The translations under genes and the position numbers were made by a program. A DNA stretch of 64,000 bases from Draconibacterium orientale (GTDB taxonomy: Bacteria; Bacteroidota; Bacteroidia; Bacteroidales; Prolixibacteraceae), in NCBI RefSeq assembly GCF_000626635.1, contig NZ_CP007451.1, forward strand, positions 930,001 through 994,000, written 5' to 3'. Every line of letters starts with the position of its first letter. Within the stretch, counting starts at the first letter, position 1. The notes beneath the pieces were generated by a model. It had not been told where the DNA came from, did not search any database, and saw nothing but the letters and a program-made list of their open reading frames with translations. Shown here in pieces: positions 22,982-32,687 of this stretch.

Positions 22982-25855
22982 CTACAAGCCTAACTCCTGT
23001 TTTAAATATTTAGCCGTGTGCGATTTTTTGTTTGTGCAAATTTCTTCAGGTGTTCCGGTACAAAGTATTTTTCCACCATGTTTTCCGCCTTCCGGACCAA
23101 CATCGATAATGTGATCGGCAACTTTAATAACATCCATATTGTGCTCGATAACAATTACGGTATTCCCCTTTTCTACCAATTTATTCAGTACCTCCAGCAA
23201 CACACGAACATCCTCGAAATGCAGACCGGTTGTAGGTTCATCCAGAATGTAGATGGTTTTGCCGGTATCGCGTTTGGCCAGTTCGGAAGCCAGTTTTACC
23301 CGTTGCGATTCACCACCCGAAAGCGTAGTTGACGATTGTCCCAGCGTAATGTACCCCAAACCAACATCTTGCAAAGTGCTCAGTTTATTGGCTATTGATG
23401 GAATATGGTCGAAAAACTCCACACCCTGGTTGATGGTCATATCCAGCACATCGCTAATTGATTTTCCTTTGTAGCGCACTTCCAGCGTTTCGCGGTTGTA
23501 GCGTTTGCCGTTACACTTGTCGCAATGCACATACACATCGGGCAGGAAGTTCATTTCGATAAGTTTCAATCCCCCACCCTGGCATTCTTCACAGCGTCCG
23601 CCTTTTACGTTGAATGAAAAACGACCAGGTTTATAACCACGAATTTTTGCTTCGGGCAACTGAGCAAACAAACTTCTGATATCGCCAAATACGTTGGTAT
23701 AAGTAACCGGATTTGAGCGTGGTGTGCGGCCAATCGGCGACTGATCGACACGAATTACTTTATCAATCAATTCCAGTCCTTCCACCGTTTTATAGGGCAG
23801 CGGATCTTTTAATGATTTATAAAAATGCTGGCTTAGAATGGGCTGTAACGTTTCGTTTATCAATGTTGATTTTCCTGAGCCGGAGACGCCGGTTACACAG
23901 ATAAATTTACCCAGCGGAATTTCGAGCGTTACATTGTTCAGGTTATTCCCCGTACAGCCTGTGATTTTTAAAATATCCGACTTTCCGTTTCTGCGCACTG
24001 CAGGCACTTCAATTTTTTTTCTTTCGTTGAGGTAATCGGCAGTCAGCGATTTCGATTTCAACACTTCCTGTGGCGTTCCGGCTGCGACGACCTCTCCTCC
24101 GTGGCGACCGGCATGCGGTCCCATATCAATCAGATGATCGGCGTGTAACATGGTATCGCGGTCGTGTTCCACCACAACTACCGAGTTGCCTGAGTCGCGC
24201 AATTGCTCCAGCGCCTGAATGAGTTTCAGGTTGTCGCGGTGATGCAGCCCGATGCTTGGCTCATCCAAAATATAAAGCACGTTTACCAGCTGCGAGCCAA
24301 TTTGTGTGGCCAGCCGAATACGCTGCGATTCGCCACCCGAAAGGCTTTGCGCCGAACGGTCGAGTGCCAGGTAATTCAGCCCCACGCCCAGCATAAAACC
24401 GAGGCGGTCGCGGATTTCTTTGATCACTTCGGCACCAATTTTTAGCTGACGTTCTGAAATTCGGTTCTCCAAACCATTCAGCCATTCGCCAAGTTCATCC
24501 AAATCAAGCCTGGCCAGCTCCGAAATGTTTTTACCATCGATTTTAAAATGCAACGATTCATTTTTCAGTCGCATGCCTTTACACTCGGGGCACTCAATGG
24601 TTTTTACAAACTGGTTGGCCCATTTCTGCGCAGTTTTCGAAGTTGTTTCTTCGCGCTGATTGTCGATGTATTTTATCACCCCATCGTAACTCATCATGTA
24701 ATTCATGCTGTTACCAAGTGGTGTATTTTTAAGCTGAATGCGGTCGTTGGTTCCAAACAACACTTCATTCAGTCCGTCTTGCGGAATATCTTTAACAGGT
24801 GTTTTTAACGTGAAACCATGTTTCTCTCCCAGAGCCTCTATCTGCCAGAAAATAAGCGTGTTTTTATACGGCCCAAGCGGTGCAATTCCTCCTTTGTTGA
24901 TGCTTTTATCCTTTTCGGGCATTATCTTATCCAAATCGATCTCGGTTACGCGGCCCAGACCGTTACACTTCGGGCACGCTCCCTGTGGCGAGTTGAATGA
25001 AAAGTTGTACGGTGCCGGTTCGTTGTACGATATTCCGGTAGTCGGGCACATCAGCAAACGGCTGTAGTATTTGGCTTCGTTCGTATCGTGATCGAGGATC
25101 ATCAAAACTCCGTGCCCGTGTTTCATGGCAATCTGCACACTGTCTTTCAGGCGTTTTGTACTGGCTTCATCAACCACCAGTTTGTCAATCACAATCTCGA
25201 TAAAGTGGTTTTTGTAACGGTCAACTTTATGGTTGTGCATCAGTTCGGTCAGCTCACCATCAATTCGTGCAGTAAGAAAACCTTTGCGGCGGATTTGCTC
25301 AAACAGCTCGCGGTAATGTCCTTTACGGCCTTTCACCACGGGCGCCAAAATATTGATACGTTTTCCGGCAAAATCACTTTTTATCAGGTTAATGATCTTT
25401 TCTTCGGTGTACTTTACCATTTTTTCGCCGGTGTTGTACGAGAATGCTTCGCCGACGCGGGCATACAACAAACGTAGAAAGTCGTAAATCTCGGTTACCG
25501 TTCCAACCGTCGATCGCGGATTTCGGGTGGTTACCTTCTGTTCGATGGAAATTACCGGACTTAAACCTGTGATCTTATCCACATCGGGACGCTCCATGTT
25601 TCCGAGAAACGACCGTGCATAGGCCGAAAACGTTTCGATGTACCGACGCTGCCCCTCGGCATAAATGGTATCGAATGCTAGCGACGACTTTCCACTTCCG
25701 CTTAAACCGGTAATCACGGTTAATTTATTTCGCGGAATTTCAACGTCAATATTTCGGAGGTTGTGTACACGGGCTCCCTGAACGATAATCTTCTCTTCCG
25801 ATTCGAGCTCAGCCAGTAGTACTTCTGTATCTTTTTCTACTTTGTTCTTCGTCAT
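22982..25855 (-). CDS. uvrA: Excinuclease ABC subunit A
   Basis: A 957-residue protein with two ABC ATPase halves: Walker A sites GLSGSGKSS and GVSGSGKST, signatures [12 protein letters not shown] and [12 protein letters not shown], and Walker B segments [10 protein letters not shown] and [10 protein letters not shown]. The UvrA-specific C-terminal zinc module is intact (CEECQGGGL and CDKCNGKR). The other zinc module has CPTTG where CxxC is expected, so one ligand is lacking, while its second half CPKCNGLG is normal. UvrA finds bulky DNA damage and loads UvrB in nucleotide excision repair. The ATG at 25855 (MTKNKVEK) is preferred over a TTG nine bases upstream. Confidence 0.94.
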   Translation of the reverse strand: MTKNKVEKDTEVLLAELESEEKIIVQGARVHNLRNIDVEIPRNKLTVITGLSGSGKSSLAFDTIYAEGQRRYIETFSAYARSFLGNMERPDVDKITGLSPVISIEQKVTTRNPRSTVGTVTEIYDFLRLLYARVGEAFSYNTGEKMVKYTEEKIINLIKSDFAGKRINILAPVVKGRKGHYRELFEQIRRKGFLTARIDGELTELMHNHKVDRYKNHFIEIVIDKLVVDEASTKRLKDSVQIAMKHGHGVLMILDHDTNEAKYYSRLLMCPTTGISYNEPAPYNFSFNSPQGACPKCNGLGRVTEIDLDKIMPEKDKSINKGGIAPLGPYKNTLIFWQIEALGEKHGFTLKTPVKDIPQDGLNEVLFGTNDRIQLKNTPLGNSMNYMMSYDGVIKYIDNQREETTSKTAQKWANQFVKTIECPECKGMRLKNESLHFKIDGKNISELARLDLDELGEWLNGLENRISERQLKIGAEVIKEIRDRLGFMLGVGLNYLALDRSAQSLSGGESQRIRLATQIGSQLVNVLYILDEPSIGLHHRDNLKLIQALEQLRDSGNSVVVVEHDRDTMLHADHLIDMGPHAGRHGGEVVAAGTPQEVLKSKSLTADYLNERKKIEVPAVRRNGKSDILKITGCTGNNLNNVTLEIPLGKFICVTGVSGSGKSTLINETLQPILSQHFYKSLKDPLPYKTVEGLELIDKVIRVDQSPIGRTPRSNPVTYTNVFGDIRSLFAQLPEAKIRGYKPGRFSFNVKGGRCEECQGGGLKLIEMNFLPDVYVHCDKCNGKRYNRETLEVRYKGKSISDVLDMTINQGVEFFDHIPSIANKLSTLQDVGLGYITLGQSSTTLSGGESQRVKLASELAKRDTGKTIYILDEPTTGLHFEDVRVLLEVLNKLVEKGNTVIVIEHNMDVIKVADHIIDVGPEGGKHGGKILCTGTPEEICTNKKSHTAKYLKQELGL

Positions 25856-25935
25856 TTTTAGCAATTTGGTGCTGCTAACGGTTCAGCATCACAATCAACA
25901 CAAATTTGGGGCAATGTAACTTTAGTTGTCGGCTA

Positions 25936-26850
25936 TTACAATTCCGGAATTTCTACCCAATATCTTTTTCTGCCCGAATAAGTGAGTTCATTCTCGCGCA
26001 GCCAGGGATTAAAATCCTTAAATACTTTATAGCTCAGCCCTTGTTTTTGCGCATAGTCGGCAAAATTGGCAACCGAGCCTTTAATCTCCACTTTTTTGGT
26101 TGGAATGATCGGATATTTATCCTCTTCGGAAATATAAAACTTATACTTCTCCGGATTTTCAAGAATCAACTTCAGGGCCACAATGCGATAAACATAACGG
26201 GCTGTTTCGGTGGTAATCAGCAAATCGTAATAATCATCCTCTTTTTGCCTTTCAACCTGGCGGTTCACACCGTTCATTCCCCTGTTGTAAGCTGCGGCAA
26301 CCATGGTCCAGCTTCCGAATTTTTCGTAAGCTTTTTTAATGTACTCGCAGGCTACATGCGTTGCTTTCTCGATGTGGTAACGCTCGTCAACTTCGCTGTT
26401 TATCTCCAGGCCGTAATCTTTTCCAGTTCCTTCCATCAACTGCCAGAAACCGGCTGCACGTGCAGGTGAGATAGCCCGCGGATCAAGACCGCTTTCGGCT
26501 ACAGCCAGGTATTTAAAATCATCAGGAATACCATGTTCTTTCAGGATGGGCTCGATAATAGGAAAATAACGAGGCACCAATTTTATGTAGCGAATGGTTT
26601 GCGAATGAAAATAAGCGTTGGAAAGCAGTTCGCGGTCGAGTGCTTCTTTTACATAAAACCGTTCGAGCGGCATTTTTTCTCCTGCAAAACTAACCGTTTC
26701 AGGCAACTCTACAGGTTCGAACATTACGTCCTTTTCTACTACTATTTCAGTTTTTCCCGATTGCGCCGACACCAGAATAACCACCACCACCGCAATGTTC
26801 ATCACCACTAAAAACGGGGCAATAAATCTTCTCCAAATTTTCGTCATCAT
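25936..26850 (-). CDS. Lytic transglycosylase (SLT/MltD type)
   Basis: A 304-residue envelope protein with an N-terminal membrane segment or signal anchor (FLVVMNIAVVVVILVSAQS). The transglycosylase domain has AVAESGLDP with the catalytic Glu near residue 119, ISPARAAGFWQLMEGTGKDYGLE, and AAYNRGMNGVNRQV, the family's motif set. The C-terminal part resembles a degenerate LysM-like region (VANFADYAQKQGL and FNPWLR). It would cleave murein between MurNAc and GlcNAc on the periplasmic side. It lies 81 bases upstream of uvrA on the same strand with no terminator between, so cotranscription is possible. Confidence 0.88.
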   Translation of the reverse strand: MMTKIWRRFIAPFLVVMNIAVVVVILVSAQSGKTEIVVEKDVMFEPVELPETVSFAGEKMPLERFYVKEALDRELLSNAYFHSQTIRYIKLVPRYFPIIEPILKEHGIPDDFKYLAVAESGLDPRAISPARAAGFWQLMEGTGKDYGLEINSEVDERYHIEKATHVACEYIKKAYEKFGSWTMVAAAYNRGMNGVNRQVERQKEDDYYDLLITTETARYVYRIVALKLILENPEKYKFYISEEDKYPIIPTKKVEIKGSVANFADYAQKQGLSYKVFKDFNPWLRENELTYSGRKRYWVEIPEL

Positions 26851-26989
26851 CCGTTTATTCTTCCTTTAGTTTTTCAAACAGCAAAAATACAATTTTGCCT
26901 CGATTACTGATTGAATATTACCGATTAGTATTTGATAATACCCAATAAATTCACGTTGTTCTTTATTGTGTTTCAAATAACTATCGGCA

Positions 26990-27039
26990 TTATACCAATA
27001 AAGCCTGCCTTACAGGCAAAACAATTCAAATTGGTATAA
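26990..27039. repeat. TTATACCAAT inverted repeat with inner hairpin
   Basis: TTATACCAAT (26990-26999) and ATTGGTATAA (27030-27039) are exact inverted copies around an inner hairpin GCCTG-CCTTA-CAGGC (27003-27017). Single copies of the same motif occur at 52963, 54115 and, in variant form, 56681, all intergenic. This is a dispersed short repeat of the region. Confidence 0.6.
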
Positions 27040-27042
27040 CAA

Positions 27043-27072
27043 TAAAAAAGCCCGACAGTTTGCCGAGCCTTA
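27043..27072 (-). terminator. Intrinsic terminator of the LVIVD/TonB-side genes
   Basis: On the - strand GCTCGGC-AAACT-GTCGGGC forms a seven-pair stem (two G-U pairs) followed by six T's. It lies 43 bases after the stop at 27115 and would end the long - strand gene run 35404 to 27115. Confidence 0.75.
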
Positions 27073-27114
27073 AGATATCGTTCAGAGTTGGAGGACCCAA
27101 TGTGCCTTCACCCG

Positions 27115-28398
27115 CTAATCTTCGCGATAAACAGGGATGTGACTTACCTGAGTAATATTTTGCAAATCGGAATAATCGTACTGGTAAAATCCATCATCGC
27201 CAATCATAAACAGATAGCCGTTTAGCGGAATTACATCGTAAGTGTTGATGTTGGCAAAATGCGAGATCATATGGTCGTCGATGGCTGTTTTATCTTCGGC
27301 ATCGTAAACTTTAAGCCCGGCATCGCCGTCGCAAACAAAAAGCACATCGCCATCGATTCCCAACCCGTATGGCCCGTGCAGCGGATAGGATGCGATTAAA
27401 TCATTATCCACATAATCATCATCCAACTGAAGCACATCGAGGCGGTTAACCGTACTTCCACAGGTGGTTCCGCCACGTAAGGTTACGTAGGCATATCCAT
27501 CGGCAATTACCACAGGATCGCAACTTGTAACATGCCAGAAATCGCTGACATAAACCGGATACGTTGGCACTTCGATGTTAAATATGCGCATACCCGATTG
27601 TGTTCCCAAAAACATATGATTGTCGTAAATAAATAACGTTTCCACATTCCAGCCAACGTTTTGCTGCCCGATTTCCGATGGACTTTCAGGAGCTTTCACA
27701 TCGAAAACATGAAGGTTAGCCTCATCAACAGCGTATAAATAATCGTTGTACAAACCAAAGCGCGCCATCGATCCGCCAACACCAAAAGTACTGGTTTGTC
27801 CTCCCCCGTTACTCAATTTCGGAGCGGCATTAAACAAGGCATCTTCAGCATAGCCCCAACGATACACCGGGTAATAATGGTATTCCATTTCCTGGCGCAC
27901 CTTCTTTATTTCCCATCCGGTAACCACTCCTTTTTCTTTGTTCACTTCGGCAAAACGGTAATCTTCATCGGCAGGCGGCAAAGTGTATGGCAGCACGTCC
28001 TTAACACGATCAACTTCCGTTGGATTATTTATATCGCTAATATCGATGGCCACCAAATCGATGTAACTGTCGGCATAAAGAATATCTTCTTTTATGGCAA
28101 TATCAACATTCCCGGGAATTTCGATAAAGCCAACATTTTGCGGATCGGCAGGATTTTGGTTGTCGATAATATGTACGCCTTCAAATTCTTCAACAATAAA
28201 TAAGTAGCCGTCTTTAAAATAGATTTTACCCGGATTTACCAGTTCGCGCGAACCTTCAGATTTAACTCCGGCACGCAGTTCTTCATACGACAGATAAATT
28301 GGTGAATTGGCCGTAAACTCTTCGGTGTATTCGTCCAAACACGCTGAAAAAGCCAGCGCAATAAACAGTAGCAGAACTATATCTTTAATTGTCTTCAT
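27115..28398 (-). CDS. LVIVD-repeat beta-propeller lipoprotein
   Basis: A 427-residue lipoprotein with signal ending LAFSAC, Cys followed by LDEYTEE. It consists of LVIVD-type propeller repeats: YLFIVEEFEGVHIIDNQNPADPQNVGFIEIPG, then LVAIDISDINNPTEV, LHVFDVKAPESPSEIG, MRIFNIEVPTYPVYVSDF and LKVYDAEDKT, each with the turn x-NP or P-x-x-P between strands. Such proteins are predicted to sit on the cell surface or in the periplasm. The ligand is unknown. It is the last gene of a same-strand run with the outer-membrane protein and the TonB receptor cluster, and a terminator follows. Confidence 0.82.
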   Translation of the reverse strand: MKTIKDIVLLLFIALAFSACLDEYTEEFTANSPIYLSYEELRAGVKSEGSRELVNPGKIYFKDGYLFIVEEFEGVHIIDNQNPADPQNVGFIEIPGNVDIAIKEDILYADSYIDLVAIDISDINNPTEVDRVKDVLPYTLPPADEDYRFAEVNKEKGVVTGWEIKKVRQEMEYHYYPVYRWGYAEDALFNAAPKLSNGGGQTSTFGVGGSMARFGLYNDYLYAVDEANLHVFDVKAPESPSEIGQQNVGWNVETLFIYDNHMFLGTQSGMRIFNIEVPTYPVYVSDFWHVTSCDPVVIADGYAYVTLRGGTTCGSTVNRLDVLQLDDDYVDNDLIASYPLHGPYGLGIDGDVLFVCDGDAGLKVYDAEDKTAIDDHMISHFANINTYDVIPLNGYLFMIGDDGFYQYDYSDLQNITQVSHIPVYRED

Positions 28399-28409
28399 TG
28401 TCAGTGTTT

Positions 28410-29180
28410 TTAGTTGAAAATAATACCGATTTTAACCGTAACGCGGTTGTAGTCGATGTCAAGCGAATAGTCGTTATCGCCATCGTAATTCAGGCGGTGA
28501 AACTGATAACCAACAGCAAAACTCATCCCTAAACTGGTGGAAAACATTTGCTGATAACCGATGCCGGGATTTAGGAGCACTCCCCCTTTGCTATCGAAAC
28601 CGTTTTGTCCCATATCACCCGGCCAGGGTGCAAAACTGCTCCAAACGGGGTACACATCGTAATAAATTTCGTTTGAGCCTTCTACCGGAACCTGGTAACC
28701 GGCCTTTAAAAACACGTAGGGGCCGGATAATTGTTTCTTAAAACGGTATTCGAAATTAGCAAAAACAGGCAGGTACGTTTCTTTCAGAAATTCAACACCA
28801 AAACCCAGGCCTACCGATAAATTCTGATTTACCAGGTAGTTTGCCGAACCGCTAATAGAAAATGGTGCCGACTGGCTGTTATCCGAATTTCCGGCTAAAA
28901 CACCCATTTCGGTTCTGAAAAACCATTTAACATCCTTTGGCGCTTCTTCATTGAACATCGTTTTTACGTCGTGCTTCGAGGCAATTTTATCCACTTCTTC
29001 GGCATCGAAAATCCATACATTCCCGGCCGACTCAATTTGCAATTGTTTTCCGTTGTTTATATACGTGTATTTTCCTTTTATAATGGAACCGTTTTTCAGA
29101 TAAACATGACCTTTTTCGGATTGCGCAAAAACGGAAAGCGACAATACCGAAATACACAGCAGCACAAGTAGTTTCTTCAT
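28410..29180 (-). CDS. Outer-membrane beta-barrel protein
   Basis: A 256-residue exported protein with a typical signal (KLLVLLCISVLSLSVFAQ). A short N-terminal domain KGHVYLKNGSIIKGKYTYINN precedes eight or so amphipathic strands with alternating hydrophobic residues and aromatic girdle positions, for example LSVGLGFGVEFLKE, YVFLKAGYQV, LGMSFAVGYQFHRLNY, and an ending in VTVKIGIIFN, an outer-membrane-type C-terminal Phe two residues from the end. Resembles the OmpW/opacity-like small barrels of Bacteroidota. It is 11 bases upstream of the LVIVD lipoprotein, so the two are likely expressed and perhaps act together. Confidence 0.75.
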   Translation of the reverse strand: MKKLLVLLCISVLSLSVFAQSEKGHVYLKNGSIIKGKYTYINNGKQLQIESAGNVWIFDAEEVDKIASKHDVKTMFNEEAPKDVKWFFRTEMGVLAGNSDNSQSAPFSISGSANYLVNQNLSVGLGFGVEFLKETYLPVFANFEYRFKKQLSGPYVFLKAGYQVPVEGSNEIYYDVYPVWSSFAPWPGDMGQNGFDSKGGVLLNPGIGYQQMFSTSLGMSFAVGYQFHRLNYDGDNDYSLDIDYNRVTVKIGIIFN

Positions 29181-29242
29181 AGTGTTTTTTGTTTTTATGA
29201 AGATGCAATGTGATCTGCTTAGGTTGCGTTCAACAAAAAATT

Positions 29243-29968
29243 TTATTCAGTAAGTTTGTTTTTGCTTAATAGCCCGAGGGCGTCAATCATTGACAACTCG
29301 CTGTTTATGTGCAAACTGTTTTTACGCAGGAGCTTTCGAATTTGCTTCTTATTTTCCGGGAACAGGGAGAATAAAGCCACCCGATTAAGTCGTATTTTAG
29401 TTATTCCACCCTTTTCGGTATATAAATAATAGTCTTTACGCATCAGGTACTCAACAGCTCGTTTTATCCCGTTTCTATCGGTATAAGGGCTAACCGATTG
29501 TTCGTAAATATACCAGTTAACCAACAAACTAAGCTCTCGGTTATAAAGCTCTTCTAAATACATACTGGTTTGCTGATTGTTGTTTTTGGTGAGGCGTACA
29601 AACTTTCGTGTTTTGCTTCCGTCCTGAAACGAAAACCATTCTACCATTTCTTTTTCAACCACATACAAAAAGCCCCCGTTGTCGTTATACGTAATCAGCT
29701 CATCATCAAAGGCCTGATAACGTAACCGGATATTTTCAAACTTATTGCCGTTTACAAATTTTACCGATCCGGCAACCCAATCGTCGGGATACAAAAAGAA
29801 GTAATTGATATCGGCGTTAAGCGTAAAAACTTCGCCAAGCATTTTTCCCTGAAGGTTATTTGATTTGCTATTGAGGTGATAGGTCTCGATTCCCATGTTC
29901 TGAGCCTGCACAATAAAAGCAAACAACACCCCCAAAACCACACCTGTATATTTTTTTAAGCTGCTCAT
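29243..29968 (-). CDS. Exported hypothetical protein of the TonB cluster
   Basis: Not recognised. A 241-residue protein with a signal peptide (YTGVVLGVLFAFIVQAQ) and a mainly beta first half (WVAGSVKFVNGNKFENIRLRYQAFDDELITY) that looks like a repeated curved-strand motif seen in Bacteroidota exported proteins, and a basic helical second half. The start overlaps the stop of the MG2-like gene (ATGA), so translation is coupled to the receptor operon. Its role is presumably envelope-linked, but no motif shows how. Confidence 0.65.
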   Translation of the reverse strand: MSSLKKYTGVVLGVLFAFIVQAQNMGIETYHLNSKSNNLQGKMLGEVFTLNADINYFFLYPDDWVAGSVKFVNGNKFENIRLRYQAFDDELITYNDNGGFLYVVEKEMVEWFSFQDGSKTRKFVRLTKNNNQQTSMYLEELYNRELSLLVNWYIYEQSVSPYTDRNGIKRAVEYLMRKDYYLYTEKGGITKIRLNRVALFSLFPENKKQIRKLLRKNSLHINSELSMIDALGLLSKNKLTE

Positions 29969-31614
29969 TGTACCGATATTATTTTTGACGTTCTATACAG
30001 TTTCCCCGATTTTGTTATGGCTTCCACTTTAATTTCCAAATCTCCTTTTACATCTGAAAGTTGAAAGCTAAATGGCCAGCTTCCAGCGGGTTCAATCACC
30101 GAATTTAAAAACTGGCTACGGGTATCCGGTTGTGTTTTGCTCTTTGCGTTCGGTCTGTAGTTCGGCTGTTTTGGAAATTCGATACACGGCACTTTTAACT
30201 GAAAAAGATTGGGCTGTTGGGCCAGCCAGCTATTCGATTTATCGTTTAACGACACAGCCAGTATGCCCGTAAAACGCAGGTCTCCAAAAACACGCTCGCT
30301 TTTTACCAAATCGATGGAGGCAATATCCGTAGATTTCAAGTCCTGAAAAAATGAATTTTTAAATACCGGAATTCCATTGATAAGCCGCAATGGTTCAGCA
30401 TCAAAAAACCGATCCTGCCCGTAGTTTAACATCCTGAATGTAAGCTGATCCTTTCGCTCGCGGTATTGAAATCCGATAAGCAATTCGCGCGAAATTTCTT
30501 TAAAACTGGGCAAATCAATAAACAGTTCAGGAACAATATGATTATCGGGGATGCCGTAAAATGGTATTCCGTAAGGATTTGACATTTCAAACGCATCGTT
30601 ATGGCTAATTGAAACACCTCTGAAAAGTTTATTAAAGAATGTGCCTTTTATTGTGTTTTCAATAATTTCGCTCTGTTTTGGGTTTACAAAAGTCGAGTCG
30701 AATTTTAATTGTTGCACGGCCGACATAAAATTCGGAGTCAGCTCAATATCGAATAATGTATCTTCCTCCGCAAGTGCCTGCAGAATCAGGTTGGCACTCC
30801 CCATTGCATCGGGCAGAAAAAAATGAAACTGTCCGGTTGAGTCGGGGTAATAATAATCAAAATAGGTTTCGTTTCCGGTAACGGTTAACAATACCAGTTC
30901 CGTGCTTGCATCGCCCGTTTCCTTGTCGCTTAGGCGGCCGCTAATCAATACCCCGTCTTTTTCCGGGAATTCCGGAATACCCACATTCTGGTCTTTCATC
31001 CCGAAGTTCATAAAACCGGTATTTTCATGCGAAAAAGGTTCAATTATCCGGGCACTTGCCACCATAAATACGAACTCGTTGTCTCCGGTATTAATATTCC
31101 CCTTTACTTCATCGCGCCGGTGATAATCCGGGTCTTCAAGATTTATATCAATCTGGCTACCGGCACTTTCCGGAATAATAACCGAAGTTTTATTTTCCAC
31201 TACCGGCAACCGATCGATTCTTTCATCGAAACGATTATAAACATATACCGACCTGCCAATACATTTCAGCAACCCATTATTTCGCTGTGCGTTAAAAAAG
31301 GCATGCACAAAATACAAGCCGGTTTGCAGGGAATCGGGCACGGCAATATAACCTTCGGTATGTGTGTTGTTGCACTTTACGGCACGCGATGCGATTAAAT
31401 TACCGGTTTGCGATTCGAGTTGCAAACGCACAATATTACCGTATTGCTGTAACTCGTTGGGCACATATATTTTTACCCATAAAGTATCGCCCGAAATGCA
31501 ATAGTCGCGATCGGTAAAAACTACAAGTTCGCGGTTGGCCGTAGTTTGCGCACCGGCGTTAAAACCCAACCAAACACTAACCACCAGAAATACTATTTTT
31601 AATGCTCTGCTCAT
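29965..31614 (-). CDS. Exported MG2-like protein of the TonB/DUF4249 operon
   Basis: A 549-residue exported protein with a signal (IVFLVVSVWLGFNAGAQ). The N-terminal domain VVFTDRDYCISGDTLWVKIYVP then SGLYFVHAFF-like strands resembles the MG2 domain of alpha-2-macroglobulin-type proteins; further Ig-like or carboxypeptidase-regulatory-like strands follow (GVLISGRLSDKETGDAST). No thioester motif CxEQ is present. Such proteins are often found beside DUF4249 lipoproteins and SusC-like receptors in Bacteroidota and may support the receptor at the outer membrane. Overlapping starts and stops on both sides (4 bases) place it firmly in the operon. Confidence 0.7.
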   Translation of the reverse strand: MSRALKIVFLVVSVWLGFNAGAQTTANRELVVFTDRDYCISGDTLWVKIYVPNELQQYGNIVRLQLESQTGNLIASRAVKCNNTHTEGYIAVPDSLQTGLYFVHAFFNAQRNNGLLKCIGRSVYVYNRFDERIDRLPVVENKTSVIIPESAGSQIDINLEDPDYHRRDEVKGNINTGDNEFVFMVASARIIEPFSHENTGFMNFGMKDQNVGIPEFPEKDGVLISGRLSDKETGDASTELVLLTVTGNETYFDYYYPDSTGQFHFFLPDAMGSANLILQALAEEDTLFDIELTPNFMSAVQQLKFDSTFVNPKQSEIIENTIKGTFFNKLFRGVSISHNDAFEMSNPYGIPFYGIPDNHIVPELFIDLPSFKEISRELLIGFQYRERKDQLTFRMLNYGQDRFFDAEPLRLINGIPVFKNSFFQDLKSTDIASIDLVKSERVFGDLRFTGILAVSLNDKSNSWLAQQPNLFQLKVPCIEFPKQPNYRPNAKSKTQPDTRSQFLNSVIEPAGSWPFSFQLSDVKGDLEIKVEAITKSGKLYRTSKIISVQ

Positions 31615-32687
31615 TGTTTCTTACTATAAGGATACTGCCAAAAAGCAGGAGCAACAGACACTTGTTCGCCAGATAAAGGAATGTTGTGTAGTTCCTCAAT
31701 CTCGCGCAATATAAATCCTGCTGTTTCAGATATGTATCGCAAAAAATACCTTGTTTCGTTATTCACTGATATTTCAAAATTCCCGAGTATCTTCTGATCA
31801 CTGTCTGTAGTACATTTAATATTACTGCGTGCCTGCACATACAGGGGGTCAAATATTTTTCCTTCAGATTCAAGTTGATTATTCAAATCATCGTAATAGT
31901 TATAGGCACTTTCAGTTATTCCGTGCTGATACAGGATTACTATCCAGCCTGCAAAAATATGTTCTTCTTTGTATTGCATTTTGTTTTTCAAGAAATACAA
32001 GGCATGCTTTTTAATTTCTTTTGTACCCGAATATTCCGGTGGCGCAGCAATATTAAATGCTTCCTGCGGATAGGAAGATCTCCATCCATACACCGTTTCG
32101 GGCATTCCAATACCAGACGGTCCGGGAACATCGATAACATAATTGTATTGCAAAACAAAGCGGGTGGTAAAGCGGCAGTAAGGATTTTCGTTGTTGGGCG
32201 TAATATCAGCATACAAACGAATACCTTCTGATCTATCCACATTATCCACATCATTATCACCGCTTTCCTGTCTTATTTCAACCTCCTCAAAACCATACAC
32301 ACTGTCAATCGATGGTTTTTGGGGTATGTCCTCAAAAATCGATTCATATTCTTCTCCCTGGTATTGAATTTTTAATTTATACTGCAAATTCGGATCAAGA
32401 GTCTGCGCCAACCTGTATTGCCCCTGAGAATAATGCTGTAGCTTCAGTTCGTTACCATTATTATCAATAAGCCGCACATCGGCATCGGTAACTGCAGGCC
32501 CGGTGCTGGCATTATCGTAGTAGGCCACCGATTCGTATAAATGAATGTAATTAATCCGTTGGTCGGCCGAAATTCGTGCATCGGCAACCAAAACATTGTC
32601 CACCACATCTATATCAGGCCGGTAAACATCTTCGCAGCCCGACAGTAGAATGAGCAACAGAAAACTATATGTAATAATACGCTTCAT
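31611..32687 (-). CDS. DUF4249 lipoprotein
   Basis: A 358-residue lipoprotein: signal KRIITYSFLLLILLSGC with Cys18, then EDVYRPDIDVVDNVLVADARISADQRINYIHL, the usual opening of DUF4249 proteins (a 'vivid' strand with a following Ig-like domain). In this family the protein partners a TonB-dependent receptor encoded just upstream, as here, where the receptor stop and this start share bases at 32687. A role as a surface-exposed accessory, in the way SusD serves SusC, is plausible but unproven. The C-terminus ends FWQYPYSKKQ. Confidence 0.85.
   Translation of the reverse strand: MKRIITYSFLLLILLSGCEDVYRPDIDVVDNVLVADARISADQRINYIHLYESVAYYDNASTGPAVTDADVRLIDNNGNELKLQHYSQGQYRLAQTLDPNLQYKLKIQYQGEEYESIFEDIPQKPSIDSVYGFEEVEIRQESGDNDVDNVDRSEGIRLYADITPNNENPYCRFTTRFVLQYNYVIDVPGPSGIGMPETVYGWRSSYPQEAFNIAAPPEYSGTKEIKKHALYFLKNKMQYKEEHIFAGWIVILYQHGITESAYNYYDDLNNQLESEGKIFDPLYVQARSNIKCTTDSDQKILGNFEISVNNETRYFLRYISETAGFILREIEELHNIPLSGEQVSVAPAFWQYPYSKKQ

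Noticed and set aside
22982-25864. Long + strand frames opposite uvrA and other genes
   Set aside because: They are shadows of the conserved genes on the other strand and show no family features of their own.
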